Assembly: GCA_009885515.1 (NCBI GenBank) | Contig: VFKO01000619.1 | Coordinates: 1 to 10,086, forward strand | Direction of reading: 5' to 3' | Length of the DNA stretch: 10,086 bases | DNA from: Rhodobiaceae bacterium | GTDB taxonomy: Bacteria; Pseudomonadota; Alphaproteobacteria; Micropepsales; Micropepsaceae | In this document: piece after piece, positions 1-6,499 of the stretch | How the letters are laid out: the number at the start of each line of letters is the position of its first letter | How positions within the stretch are numbered: the first letter of the stretch is position 1 | Made by a program: the position numbers and the translations under genes | The notes under the pieces: generated by a model | Told to the model about the DNA's origin: nothing | Database searches by the model: none | What the model saw: the letters and a program-made list of their open reading frames with translations, nothing else

Positions 1-2
1 CG

Positions 3-266
3 TCTCGTTGTTTTGAGGAGAACGTCGTCACCGATCCGCGAGAGGCGGATGTGGGTGCTATTCTGGGTTGGGGCTTTGCACCTTACACGGGTGGTCCGCT
101 TTCGCTGATTGACACCGTTGGGACCAAGAGATTTGTCGAGGAATGTGATCGTTTAGCGCAAAAATATGGCAAGCGGTTTTTGCCCGGCAAGTTGCTTCGC
201 GACATGGCGGAAACAGGAGACACGTTCTACAACCGCTTCAAACCTGGGAGCCGAAAGGCGGCCTGA
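3..266 (+). CDS. 3-hydroxyacyl-CoA dehydrogenase (FadB/FadJ-type), C-terminal end only
   Basis: The frame is open from the window edge, so this is the 3' end of a longer gene; 87 codons are visible before TGA at 264-266. A GTG at 51 is internal, because sensible sequence (RCFEENVVTDPREADVG) precedes it. The motif GWGFAPYTGGPLSLID, then FVEECDRLAQKYG and the ending LLRDMAETGDTFYNRF, are typical of the second helical 3-hydroxyacyl-CoA dehydrogenase C-terminal domain of the fatty-acid oxidation alpha subunit. In that family the enzyme hydrates enoyl-CoA and oxidises 3-hydroxyacyl-CoA with NAD in the cytoplasm. Whether the crotonase half is present lies outside the window. The gene fits the beta-oxidation genes downstream but is separated from them by two unrelated exported proteins. 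FadB and FadJ cannot be told apart from this part. Confidence 0.88.
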   Translation, partial: SRCFEENVVTDPREADVGAILGWGFAPYTGGPLSLIDTVGTKRFVEECDRLAQKYGKRFLPGKLLRDMAETGDTFYNRFKPGSRKAA

Positions 267-355
267 GTTTAGTTTTATAACTGAATGTGACCGTTACCCT
301 TTTCCCAGACTCTGTGGCGTGTTAGGTGCCGCAGCGCAAACAGGATGTCATTCAA

Positions 356-907
356 ATGCGCGCTTTCGTAATCGCCTGCCTTCTCGTTGTTGGGTCCGTG
401 TCTCCGTCGATGGCGGCTGATCGAGAGTTAAGTGACTTTTTCGGTGCTTATCTGGGCCACGGAACAGAAGATTCGTTGAGCCAACCCTTGTCCGACCGGG
501 AGAAGCAGACCCGCTTCAGCCAGGTCATTATCAGGCCGTCATCAACCGAGAATGGATTCACAATCGAATGGTCCACTCTGAAATTGAAGGGTGACGACAT
601 TCCACGTGAAGCTGACACAAAGACTTACTTGCAGACTTTTCGGGGCACGGACAAAGACAACGTCTTCCGCGATGTAACATCCGGCGATCCGAATTTGTTG
701 CAAGATACATCCTGGGCGGTCGTCAGCGGCGATACGCTGAGTGTGGTTCAGGTGTCTGTTGCACCTGACGGTAGTTACTTTGTGACACATTATGACCGAA
801 CACTTACGGCCACCGGCATGGATGTGCGCTTTACGCGCTTTGAAAACAGCCGGGTTGTGCGGGCCGTGAAACTGAGCCTTTTCAAAGGGCCTGCAAAAGT
901 TAACTAG
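356..907 (+). CDS. Exported protein of unknown function, paralogue A (lipocalin-like appearance)
   Basis: I do not recognise this family. I chose ATG 356 (183 aa) over an upstream in-frame GTG at 326, because a CAGGA ribosome site at 341-345 is well spaced and translation then opens with a signal peptide (MRAFVIACLLVVGSVSPSMA, cleavage near A20/A21). The mature part is about 163 residues, alternating polar and hydrophobic in a way that suggests beta-strands: FFGAYLGHG near the start, then GFTIEWSTL, WAVVSGDTLSVVQVSV, YFVTHYDRTL and FTRFENSRVV near the end. There is no lipobox cysteine and no further membrane segment, so it is probably periplasmic or secreted. The next gene is a diverged copy. 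GC is lower than in the neighbouring enzymes: 541-600 counts 26/60. An early G-x-W/Y motif is lipocalin-like, but that is only a shape argument. Confidence 0.82.
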   Translation: MRAFVIACLLVVGSVSPSMAADRELSDFFGAYLGHGTEDSLSQPLSDREKQTRFSQVIIRPSSTENGFTIEWSTLKLKGDDIPREADTKTYLQTFRGTDKDNVFRDVTSGDPNLLQDTSWAVVSGDTLSVVQVSVAPDGSYFVTHYDRTLTATGMDVRFTRFENSRVVRAVKLSLFKGPAKVN

Positions 908-993
908 CTTGGCCAGTGTACAAGACCGGACTTCTCGTGGTTTGATGCGCCCTGATCCTCGCGGTTGGGGCGTTTTATTTGGGATGGGATATC

Positions 994-1527
994 ATGATGC
1001 GCATTGCTTTAACTCTTTGTTTCGCTGCCGCATTGAGCGCAAGCGCTGCCAACGCGGCTGAGAGAAAGATCGACGAATTTTATGGTCGCTGGATTGGAAC
1101 CGGGCAAGCCACGCAGGGTGTCGTTAATCCCGTCGCGACACAGTCACGGGACTCGGAAGTCATTGTCGAAAAGACGGCTGATGGCTTCAAAATTTCTTGG
1201 ACGACAATGTCGTCAGATGTCGGAAACGGTGCGCAATCGAAAGTGAAGTCGTCGTCGATGGTCTTCAAAAAGGGCAAGGCGGCAAACCTTTATGTTGAAC
1301 TGAAATCCGGCAATGCGTTGGATGGAAAGAAGACGACCTGGGCCCGTTTGGCTGGTGACACACTCTCTATAAGTCAACTCGTGGTGGCTGATGATGGTCA
1401 GTGGGATATGACTGTTTATGACCGCTCCTTGAAGGACGCTGATCATATGACGCTGTCGTTCACCCGCATTTCGAACGGCACGATTGCGAGACAAGCCAAA
1501 TTGTCGATGACGCGTTCTAAAGAATGA
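994..1527 (+). CDS. Exported protein of unknown function, paralogue B (lipocalin-like appearance)
   Basis: This is the tandem paralogue of the preceding gene, 177 aa from ATG 994. ATG 997 is equally possible, and GGGATGGGAT at 981-990 can serve either. An in-frame TTG at 979 is rejected because it would overlap that ribosome site. The signal peptide runs MMRIALTLCFAAALSASAANA, cut near A21. Shared landmarks with paralogue A, in order: DEFYGRWIGTG versus DFFGAYLGHG; a V/I-rich strand, then DGFKISWTTM versus NGFTIEWSTL; WARLAGDTLSISQ versus WAVVSGDTLSVVQ; YDRSL versus YDRTL; LSFTRISNGTIARQAKLSM versus VRFTRFENSRVVRAVKLSL. The G-x-W near the mature N-terminus and conserved Arg near the C-terminus recall lipocalin/calycin proteins. 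Ligand and role are unknown. No terminator is evident after it. Confidence 0.85.
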   Translation: MMRIALTLCFAAALSASAANAAERKIDEFYGRWIGTGQATQGVVNPVATQSRDSEVIVEKTADGFKISWTTMSSDVGNGAQSKVKSSSMVFKKGKAANLYVELKSGNALDGKKTTWARLAGDTLSISQLVVADDGQWDMTVYDRSLKDADHMTLSFTRISNGTIARQAKLSMTRSKE

Positions 1528-1666
1528 ATGGCAACTAAATGTTTGAATGAGGTTCAATGTTACTGCCCACTTCCGGCGGTTCAGAAAAAATTACTTTTCG
1601 CTTGATGTCATGATCGTGCATTGTGCTGGTGGGTTATAATGCTGCCAGCTTGAGGTATTGATCCGG
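1528..1666. promoter_or_regulatory. Intergenic promoter region of the hydrolase-racemase-thiolase operon
   Basis: This 139-bp gap holds the imperfect palindrome at 1543-1557 and a perfect TATAAT at 1635-1640, followed 11 bases later by GAGG at 1652-1655, the probable ribosome site for the hydrolase. No convincing TTGAC-type -35 element sits 16-18 bp upstream of the TATAAT; that position reads about GATCGT. The core promoter is therefore a weak call. The stretch is more AT-rich than its surroundings, as expected for a promoter region. I see no terminator hairpin for the upstream gene. Confidence 0.4.
1543..1557. promoter_or_regulatory. Candidate TetR operator, copy 2 (TTGAATGAGGTTCAA)
   Basis: This imperfect inverted repeat (arms TTGAAt / GTTCAA around a 3-bp centre) matches 12 of 15 bases of the perfect palindrome beside the TetR gene at 5608-5622. 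It lies between the paralogue B stop and the hydrolase start. TetR-family operators are commonly palindromes of this size, and acyl-CoA-responsive members such as PsrA use AAC...GTT-type half-sites. Binding by the TetR protein of this window is inferred from shared sequence and position. Confidence 0.55.
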
Positions 1667-2590
1667 ATGACTGTTGGCGCGGCAGAGCTTGCACTGGAAG
1701 AATGGCCTTCTCGCCGTTCCATAAAAATGTGGGATGGCAACGTCTCGGTGCTTGCCTGGGAAGCGGCGCATGCGCGGGCGCCGGGGCTGCACTTCGCACA
1801 TGCCAATGGGTTCAATGCGCTGACGTATCGATCGCTTTTTGATGAGTTGGCATTGGACATGCGAATCTATGCCAGCGACCTGCGGGGGCATGGGCAAACA
1901 ACGCTTGCGGCAAATCCCAAGGGGATGCGGTCCTGGAATATCTATCGCGATGATATTCTGCGGACCCTGGAGGAACTGGATGGGCGACCCAAGATTTTGG
2001 CCGGACATTCGTTGGGCGCCACTGCCAGTCTGATGGCGGCATTTGCCAAGCCCAACTGGGTGACTGGGCTTATCCTGGTTGAGCCAGTTATTTTGCCGCG
2101 AAAGTATCTGCGTTGGATGTCGATGATGAGGGCCTTGCCGTTTATCGATCATCTGTTCCCAATGGTCGCACAAGCGAAGCAACGACGTGGGGTCTGGTCG
2201 TCGCGCGATGTGATGTTTGACGCGTATCGCGGCAGAGGCGCGTTTCGCACCTGGCCAGAAGATGTCGTGCGGGACTATATTACTGGCGGGTCTGTCGATT
2301 ATATCGACTACCGCCAGGTGCGATTGGCGTGCACTCCGGGATGGGAGGCTGCGAATTATCGAGCTGGGCCGCCAGATGTGTGGAGAGATCTAGGAAATTT
2401 AAAGATTCCAATCACGTTGATTGTTGGCGAAAAGCGATCAACGTGTCCGCAGGCTGTGATCGATTTACTATTGCAGAAACAGCCCGGGATGCGCGTGGTC
2501 CGGTTGCCGGACGCCAGTCACTTTCTTCCGATGGAGTTTCCGGAGGCCGTGCGCCAGGAGATTCGTTCAATGGCAAAATTGCCGGGCTGA
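1667..2590 (+). CDS. Alpha/beta hydrolase
   Basis: A single-domain alpha/beta hydrolase of 307 aa from ATG 1667. A TTG at 1658 is in frame but only two bases from the GAGG ribosome site, so ATG is preferred. Seen in order: HANGF oxyanion-type motif (about 45-49), DLRGHGQT (about 71-78), nucleophile elbow GHSLGA with Ser115, a lid-like helical stretch (about 140-230), the strand ITLIVGEKR (about 249-257) where the acid residue usually sits, and the catalytic His in DASHFLPMEFPE (His285). The acid is not obvious (Glu255 or a nearby residue), a small oddity. There is no signal peptide, so it should be cytoplasmic. As first gene of an operon with a racemase and thiolase it may be an acyl-CoA thioesterase or an ester/lactone hydrolase, but the family is too broad to fix a substrate. 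Confidence 0.88.
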   Translation: MTVGAAELALEEWPSRRSIKMWDGNVSVLAWEAAHARAPGLHFAHANGFNALTYRSLFDELALDMRIYASDLRGHGQTTLAANPKGMRSWNIYRDDILRTLEELDGRPKILAGHSLGATASLMAAFAKPNWVTGLILVEPVILPRKYLRWMSMMRALPFIDHLFPMVAQAKQRRGVWSSRDVMFDAYRGRGAFRTWPEDVVRDYITGGSVDYIDYRQVRLACTPGWEAANYRAGPPDVWRDLGNLKIPITLIVGEKRSTCPQAVIDLLLQKQPGMRVVRLPDASHFLPMEFPEAVRQEIRSMAKLPG

Positions 2591-2617
2591 CAGACAACGT
2601 AGACAGGAAAGTTTCAT

Positions 2618-3745
2618 TTGGCGAACGGGCCACTTCAAGGCGTGAAGGTTGTTGAGTTTGCGGGGCTCGGGCCAGGGCCGTTTTGCGGGATGCTGCTGTC
2701 GGATCTTGGCGCGGACGTTGTGCGCATTGATCGCACGGACGCAAAACCTGCCAAGCCCTTTCACGTCACGCAGCGAGGGCGCCGTTCACTCGCGCTGGAT
2801 TTGAAGCGTGATGACGCGGTCAAGCTCTGTCTCGACTTGTTTGAGCGGGCGGAAATTGTCTTTGAAGGATTTCGACCCGGTGTCATGGAGCGGCTTGGGT
2901 TGGGGCCTGAGATTGCGTTGAAGCGGAATCGAAAACTGGTCTACGGCCGCATGACGGGGTGGGGGCAGGCGGGCCCGCTGGCCCAAGCTGCGGGACATGA
3001 CATCAATTATATTGCGATTTCGGGTGCTCTTCACGCCATTGGCACGCGCGAGCGGCCGGTTCCGCCACTAAATCTGGTTGGCGATTTTGGCGGCGGGTCC
3101 CTGTATCTCGCGCTGGGATTGCTGGCCGCTCTGACGCATGCGCGTGCGACGGGCCGCGGACAAGTCGTGGATGCCGCGATGTGCGACGGCGCTGCATCCT
3201 TGATGTCTTATTTCTATGGATTTCGCGCTGAAGGGACGCACACAGCAGAGCGGGCGGCGAACCGACTGGATGGTGGAGCGCATTTCTATGATGTCTACAA
3301 ATGTGCTGACGGAAATTGGATAGCGCTTGGTTCTATTGAGCCGCAATTCTATGCGTTGCTGCGTGAGAAAGCGGGACTGAGCGATCCTGTGTTTGATCAG
3401 CAGATGGATCGCGCGCGCTGGCCGGAGTTGAAAGAGCGGCTCGCTCAGGTATTTCTCGCCAAAACGAGGGCTGAATGGTGCGCCCTCATGGAAGGCACAG
3501 ATGTGTGTTTCGCGCCGGTGCTTGAGATCGATGAGGCGCCTGGGCATGAACACAATGCCCAGCGGCAAGTTTTTGTTGAGGTTGCGGGCGTCGTTCAACC
3601 AGCGCCTGCGCCCAGGTTCAGTTTGACGCCGGGTGAAATTCAGTCGCCGCCGCCACAGATTGGCGAGCACAATGTCTCGTGCTTGACCGATTGGGGAGTA
3701 TCTTCAACCGAGATCGAGGTTCTCAAGACGAAGGGTGTGATCTAG
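2618..3745 (+). CDS. Alpha-methylacyl-CoA racemase (CaiB/BaiF CoA-transferase family III)
   Basis: This 375-aa protein starts at TTG 2618. AGGA at 2605-2608 is correctly spaced, and the resulting N-terminus (GPLQGVKVVEFAGLGPGPF) is the expected family opening, so the rare start is well supported. Family marks: LLSDLGADVVRID (26-38), GFRPGVMERLGLGP (84-97), AGHDINYIAISGALHAIG (125-142), LVGDFGGGS (153-161), GRGQVVDAAM (179-188) and IALGSIEPQFY (235-245). His127, Asp156 and Glu241 match the active-site His126/Asp156/Glu241 of Mycobacterium tuberculosis MCR. This favours 2-methylacyl-CoA racemisation over CoA transfer. The enzyme interconverts R and S 2-methyl-branched acyl-CoAs so that beta-oxidation can accept them. 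It lies 27 bp after the hydrolase and abuts the thiolase with no gap. Confidence 0.93.
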   Translation: MANGPLQGVKVVEFAGLGPGPFCGMLLSDLGADVVRIDRTDAKPAKPFHVTQRGRRSLALDLKRDDAVKLCLDLFERAEIVFEGFRPGVMERLGLGPEIALKRNRKLVYGRMTGWGQAGPLAQAAGHDINYIAISGALHAIGTRERPVPPLNLVGDFGGGSLYLALGLLAALTHARATGRGQVVDAAMCDGAASLMSYFYGFRAEGTHTAERAANRLDGGAHFYDVYKCADGNWIALGSIEPQFYALLREKAGLSDPVFDQQMDRARWPELKERLAQVFLAKTRAEWCALMEGTDVCFAPVLEIDEAPGHEHNAQRQVFVEVAGVVQPAPAPRFSLTPGEIQSPPPQIGEHNVSCLTDWGVSSTEIEVLKTKGVI

Positions 3746-4945
3746 ATGAAGCGTCGAGCTGCTATTGTTGCGCCTGTGCGAACGCCGGTCGGAAAATATC
3801 TGGGTGCGTTGAAAGATGTATCTGCCGACGCGATTGCGGCGTTAGTGGTGCGGGAGACTGTGCGGCGGAGTGGGATTGATCCGGCCAGAGTTGAAGAGGT
3901 CGTGTTTGCCCAAAGTTACGCCAATGGTGAAGCGCCTTGCATTGGACGATGGGCGGCCTTGGCGGCGGATTTGCCGATTGAAGTTCCCGGAATGCAGCTT
4001 GATCGCCGGTGCGGAGGCGGGCTGCAGGCGATTGCAACGGCTGCGATGATGGTGGAGACGGGGGCTGCTGACGTTGTGATTGCGGGCGGCGTTGAGAGCA
4101 TGAGCAATATTGAATACTACACGACTTCGATGCGAAGCGGCGCTCGGGCGGGGAACGTGCAGCTTTATGATCGCCTGGAGCGCGGGCGTGAGCGATCGCA
4201 ACCGGTGGGGCGGTTTGGGGTCATTTCAGGGATGATCGAGACGGCCGAGAATGTAGCGCGAGAGTGTCAAGTGACGCGCGAGGCTTCCGATGCGTTCGCG
4301 GTAGAGAGCCACAAACGGGCAGTGCGCGCGTGGGCGGAGAACAGATTTTCAGACGAAGTCTTGCCGGTTCCGGTTCCGCAACGAAAAGGTGATCCCATCG
4401 TTGTCTCACGCGATGAAGGGGTGAGAGGTGACGCCTCGCTTGAGTCACTGGCAGGATTGAAGCCGATCATCAAAGGCGGTGTCGTGACGGCTGCGAATGC
4501 CAGTCAGCAGAATGATGCGGCGGCGGCTTGCCTTGTTGTTGCTGAGGACAGGCTGGCGTCACTGGGTTTGACGCCGATGGGATATTTCGTGGGTTGGGCG
4601 GCGGCTGGATGCCATCCGGCGACGATGGGTTTGGGTCCGGTACAAGCCGTTGAGCGATTGTTTCAACGGACAAAGCTCGGATGGAAAGATATCGACCTTG
4701 TCGAATTGAACGAGGCGTTTGCGGCGCAGGTTTTGGGCGTGCTGAAACGCTGGGGTTGGGATGAGCGCGAGAAGCTTAACGTCAATGGCTCCGGGATTTC
4801 GCTTGGCCACCCCATCGGCGCGACTGGGGTGCGCATTGCGGTGACGCTGTTGCACGAAATGAAGCGGCGCAAAGTGCGCTATGGGCTTGAGACCATGTGC
4901 GTTGGCGGCGGGCAGGGGATTGCCGGGATTTTTGAAGCCGCTTAA
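3746..4945 (+). CDS. Thiolase / acetyl-CoA C-acyltransferase
   Basis: A full-length thiolase of 399 aa, the usual size. ATG 3746 follows the racemase stop directly (TAG then ATG); AAGGG at 3731-3735 inside the racemase end is its ribosome site, so the two are probably translated together. Motifs: VAPVRTPVGKYLGAL (8-22), nucleophile Cys89 in LDRRCGGGLQAI, GGVESMSN, NEAFAAQ (322-328), GHPIGATG with His355, and CVGGGQG with Cys385. The nucleophile loop reads CGGG where CxSG is more usual, and NGSGISLGHP replaces the common NGGAIALGHP; both are mild variations. It cleaves 3-ketoacyl-CoA with CoA, or runs in reverse, in the cytoplasm. Racemase plus thiolase suggests it acts on chain-shortened branched acyl-CoAs. 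Its TAA overlaps the stop of the convergent TetR gene. Confidence 0.95.
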   Translation: MKRRAAIVAPVRTPVGKYLGALKDVSADAIAALVVRETVRRSGIDPARVEEVVFAQSYANGEAPCIGRWAALAADLPIEVPGMQLDRRCGGGLQAIATAAMMVETGAADVVIAGGVESMSNIEYYTTSMRSGARAGNVQLYDRLERGRERSQPVGRFGVISGMIETAENVARECQVTREASDAFAVESHKRAVRAWAENRFSDEVLPVPVPQRKGDPIVVSRDEGVRGDASLESLAGLKPIIKGGVVTAANASQQNDAAAACLVVAEDRLASLGLTPMGYFVGWAAAGCHPATMGLGPVQAVERLFQRTKLGWKDIDLVELNEAFAAQVLGVLKRWGWDEREKLNVNGSGISLGHPIGATGVRIAVTLLHEMKRRKVRYGLETMCVGGGQGIAGIFEAA

Positions 4946-5598
4946 CCGGTTGCCTCTTTGCGTTCCGGTGCTTCTTTCAGGCAGTGAGCGACTTCGCGCA
5001 ACGTCGAGGCCGCGGTGACGCCAAGCTTATCCAGTTTTCCCATGCGGGCGAGGGTTGCAAGTCCGATGGCGGCTGACGACAGTCCAAGGGCGCGGGCTTG
5101 GGCCTGGTCGGGCGGAAGGCCGTCGAGTTCAAGCGGTTCACTTACGGTTTGGAACAATGAAATGAGACGGCCGAGCAGCATGCGTTCGGAGCCCGGGTTC
5201 ACACCGCCCTGATCCAGGTCCATGTTGAAGATGGTGTGGGCGGTTGCAAAAGCTTCTGCGGCTGCGGCTGCGCGTTCTGCGGCGTCGCGCGACGAGGTTG
5301 AGCGGAGTTGCCTAGTGAGGCTTGCGAGTTCGTGAACCGCGAGTTCGGACAGGATGGCAGCTTTGGAGTGGAAATAGAAATAGACTGCGCCGGGTACGTA
5401 TCCCGCTTCGGTGGCGACGGCGCGGATCGTGAGACCCTTGGCGCCATCGCGCGCGAAGACACGGCGAGATGCGGCCAGGATTTCTGCTCGCTTGTAGGCG
5501 TGTGATGCTTCGCGGCGTTCTTCCCGCCTACGGTGCGGCGGTAGTTCTGCATGAGACAACTTCGTATCCCCCCGAATCGAATTCTCCCTGAAAGACAT
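4942..5598 (-). CDS. TetR/AcrR-family transcriptional regulator
   Basis: Read from ATG 5598 this is 218 aa. The frame is open further upstream into the crotonase gene, but that part is its shadow. The N-terminal TetR DNA-binding domain is clear: RAEILAASRRVFARDG (37-52), LTIRAVATEAGYVPGAVY (56-73), FYFHSKAAIL (74-83). The C-terminal half (about 95-210) is Ala/Leu-rich helical ligand-binding sequence, not diagnostic. The start is uncertain: ATG 5598 has a poor ribosome site, whereas TTG 5559 (205 aa, beginning SHAELPPHRRREER) follows GGGGGGA at good spacing. Both keep the whole helix-turn-helix. A 15-bp palindrome lies just upstream at 5608-5622, and a related site precedes the facing operon, so autoregulation and control of the hydrolase-racemase-thiolase operon, probably by an acyl-CoA ligand, is the simplest reading. 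Confidence 0.92.
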   Translation of the reverse strand: MSFRENSIRGDTKLSHAELPPHRRREERREASHAYKRAEILAASRRVFARDGAKGLTIRAVATEAGYVPGAVYFYFHSKAAILSELAVHELASLTRQLRSTSSRDAAERAAAAAEAFATAHTIFNMDLDQGGVNPGSERMLLGRLISLFQTVSEPLELDGLPPDQAQARALGLSSAAIGLATLARMGKLDKLGVTAASTLREVAHCLKEAPERKEATG

Positions 5599-5607
5599 GG
5601 CGGCTAT

Positions 5608-5622
5608 TTGAACGGCGTTCAA
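5608..5622. promoter_or_regulatory. Candidate TetR operator, copy 1 (TTGAACGGCGTTCAA)
   Basis: A perfect inverted repeat with 6-bp arms (TTGAAC / GTTCAA) around a 3-bp centre, filling half of the 28-bp gap between the crotonase stop (5627) and the TetR ATG (5598). TAATAC just upstream on the minus strand could be a -10 element, which would put the palindrome at the transcription start, a classic position for self-repression. The gap is too short for other functions, and there is no T-run to make it a terminator. A 12/15 copy lies at 1543-1557. Confidence 0.65.
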
Positions 5623-5626
5623 CGTA

Positions 5627-6499
5627 TTAGAAGCGATAGAAGGGCTTCGACACACCTTCTGCGATGGGCTCGCCAGAGTCCCTTTCGCGTACGGCTTCCT
5701 TGAATCCCTTTTCTTCGGCGCGTTGCTTGAACCACACACCTTCCGGCGAATGCCGCGCAATTCCGTCAAAAAGAGTGGCGAACATTTGGGTCTGGGCGAG
5801 GCCCATTGATTCAACCGACTGATTGACGACCAGTTTCATCATCATCAATTGGTTTTTTGGTACGGCTGAGATGCGTGTCGCCAATGCCACAACATGCTCA
5901 TTAAGTTCAGGTTCGGGAACGGCCGCTGATACCAGCCCCATCGCTAGGGCTTCTTTTCCCGTGATCAAGTCGCCGGTGAAGAGCATGCGCTTGGCGCGCT
6001 CTGCGCCCAGACGATAGACCCACATCATCGGTGTCGGTACGCCCCAAACGCGAGAGGGCGGGTAGCCGATCCTGGCGTCGTCGGCCATCACCACCAGATC
6101 GCAGCACAGCGCGATGTCGCTGCCACCGGCGACGGCATGGCCTCGGACTTTGGCAATGGTTGGTTTGTTCGAGCGCCAGAGGCTCATGAAGTCCTGGGTG
6201 TTGCGGTACATCATGGCGAAGTCGACCATGGGATCCCACGGTCCAGCCAATGCGTCCTGGCCGCCAGAGGCTTTGCTTTTCTGTTCGGCGAATTCCACGA
6301 GGTCGTAGCCGGCGCAAAACGAACGGCCGGCGCCCGTCAAAATGATGCAGTGGACGGCGTTGTCGTCGTTGGCCTTTTCCACGGCTTCGCGGATTTCCTG
6401 AGGCATTCCGCGGGCAATGGCATTCAGTCTTTCAGGCCGGTTTAGCGTGATGGTCGCCAGCCGGCCTTCAGTTTCGTACGTGAGATGCTGGAAGCTCAC
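5627..6499 (-). CDS. Crotonase-superfamily protein lacking the usual hydratase glutamates
   Basis: A 290-aa enoyl-CoA hydratase/isomerase-fold protein starting at GTG 6499, whose GTGA overlaps the upstream gene's stop. Visible: VTITLNRP-like opening (ATITLNRPERLNAI, 15-28), oxyanion-hole segment GRSFCAGYDL (58-67), KPTIAKVRGHAVAGGSDIAL (112-131) and the C-terminal helical region. In rat crotonase the acid/base pair is Glu144 and Glu164. Here the first aligns with Asp128 (GGSDIA), and the second falls in ARIGYPPSRVWG, with Pro148/Ser149 in place of Glu. The CoA-binding fold and oxyanion hole are kept, but normal 2-enoyl-CoA hydration is doubtful; an isomerase, hydrolase, decarboxylase or divergent specificity is possible. 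It has about 30 more residues than minimal crotonases, including an inserted loop (about 71-95). It sits between a membrane protein and the TetR gene on one strand. Confidence 0.88.
   Translation of the reverse strand: MSFQHLTYETEGRLATITLNRPERLNAIARGMPQEIREAVEKANDDNAVHCIILTGAGRSFCAGYDLVEFAEQKSKASGGQDALAGPWDPMVDFAMMYRNTQDFMSLWRSNKPTIAKVRGHAVAGGSDIALCCDLVVMADDARIGYPPSRVWGVPTPMMWVYRLGAERAKRMLFTGDLITGKEALAMGLVSAAVPEPELNEHVVALATRISAVPKNQLMMMKLVVNQSVESMGLAQTQMFATLFDGIARHSPEGVWFKQRAEEKGFKEAVRERDSGEPIAEGVSKPFYRF

Noticed and set aside
1591..2182. Long minus-strand open frames across the hydrolase gene
   Set aside because: They oppose a clear alpha/beta hydrolase, have low-complexity Arg/His/Pro content and no recognisable domain.
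5599..5814. Open N-terminal extension of the TetR frame
   Set aside because: It overlaps the crotonase gene, has no TetR-like sequence and is composition-driven shadow.
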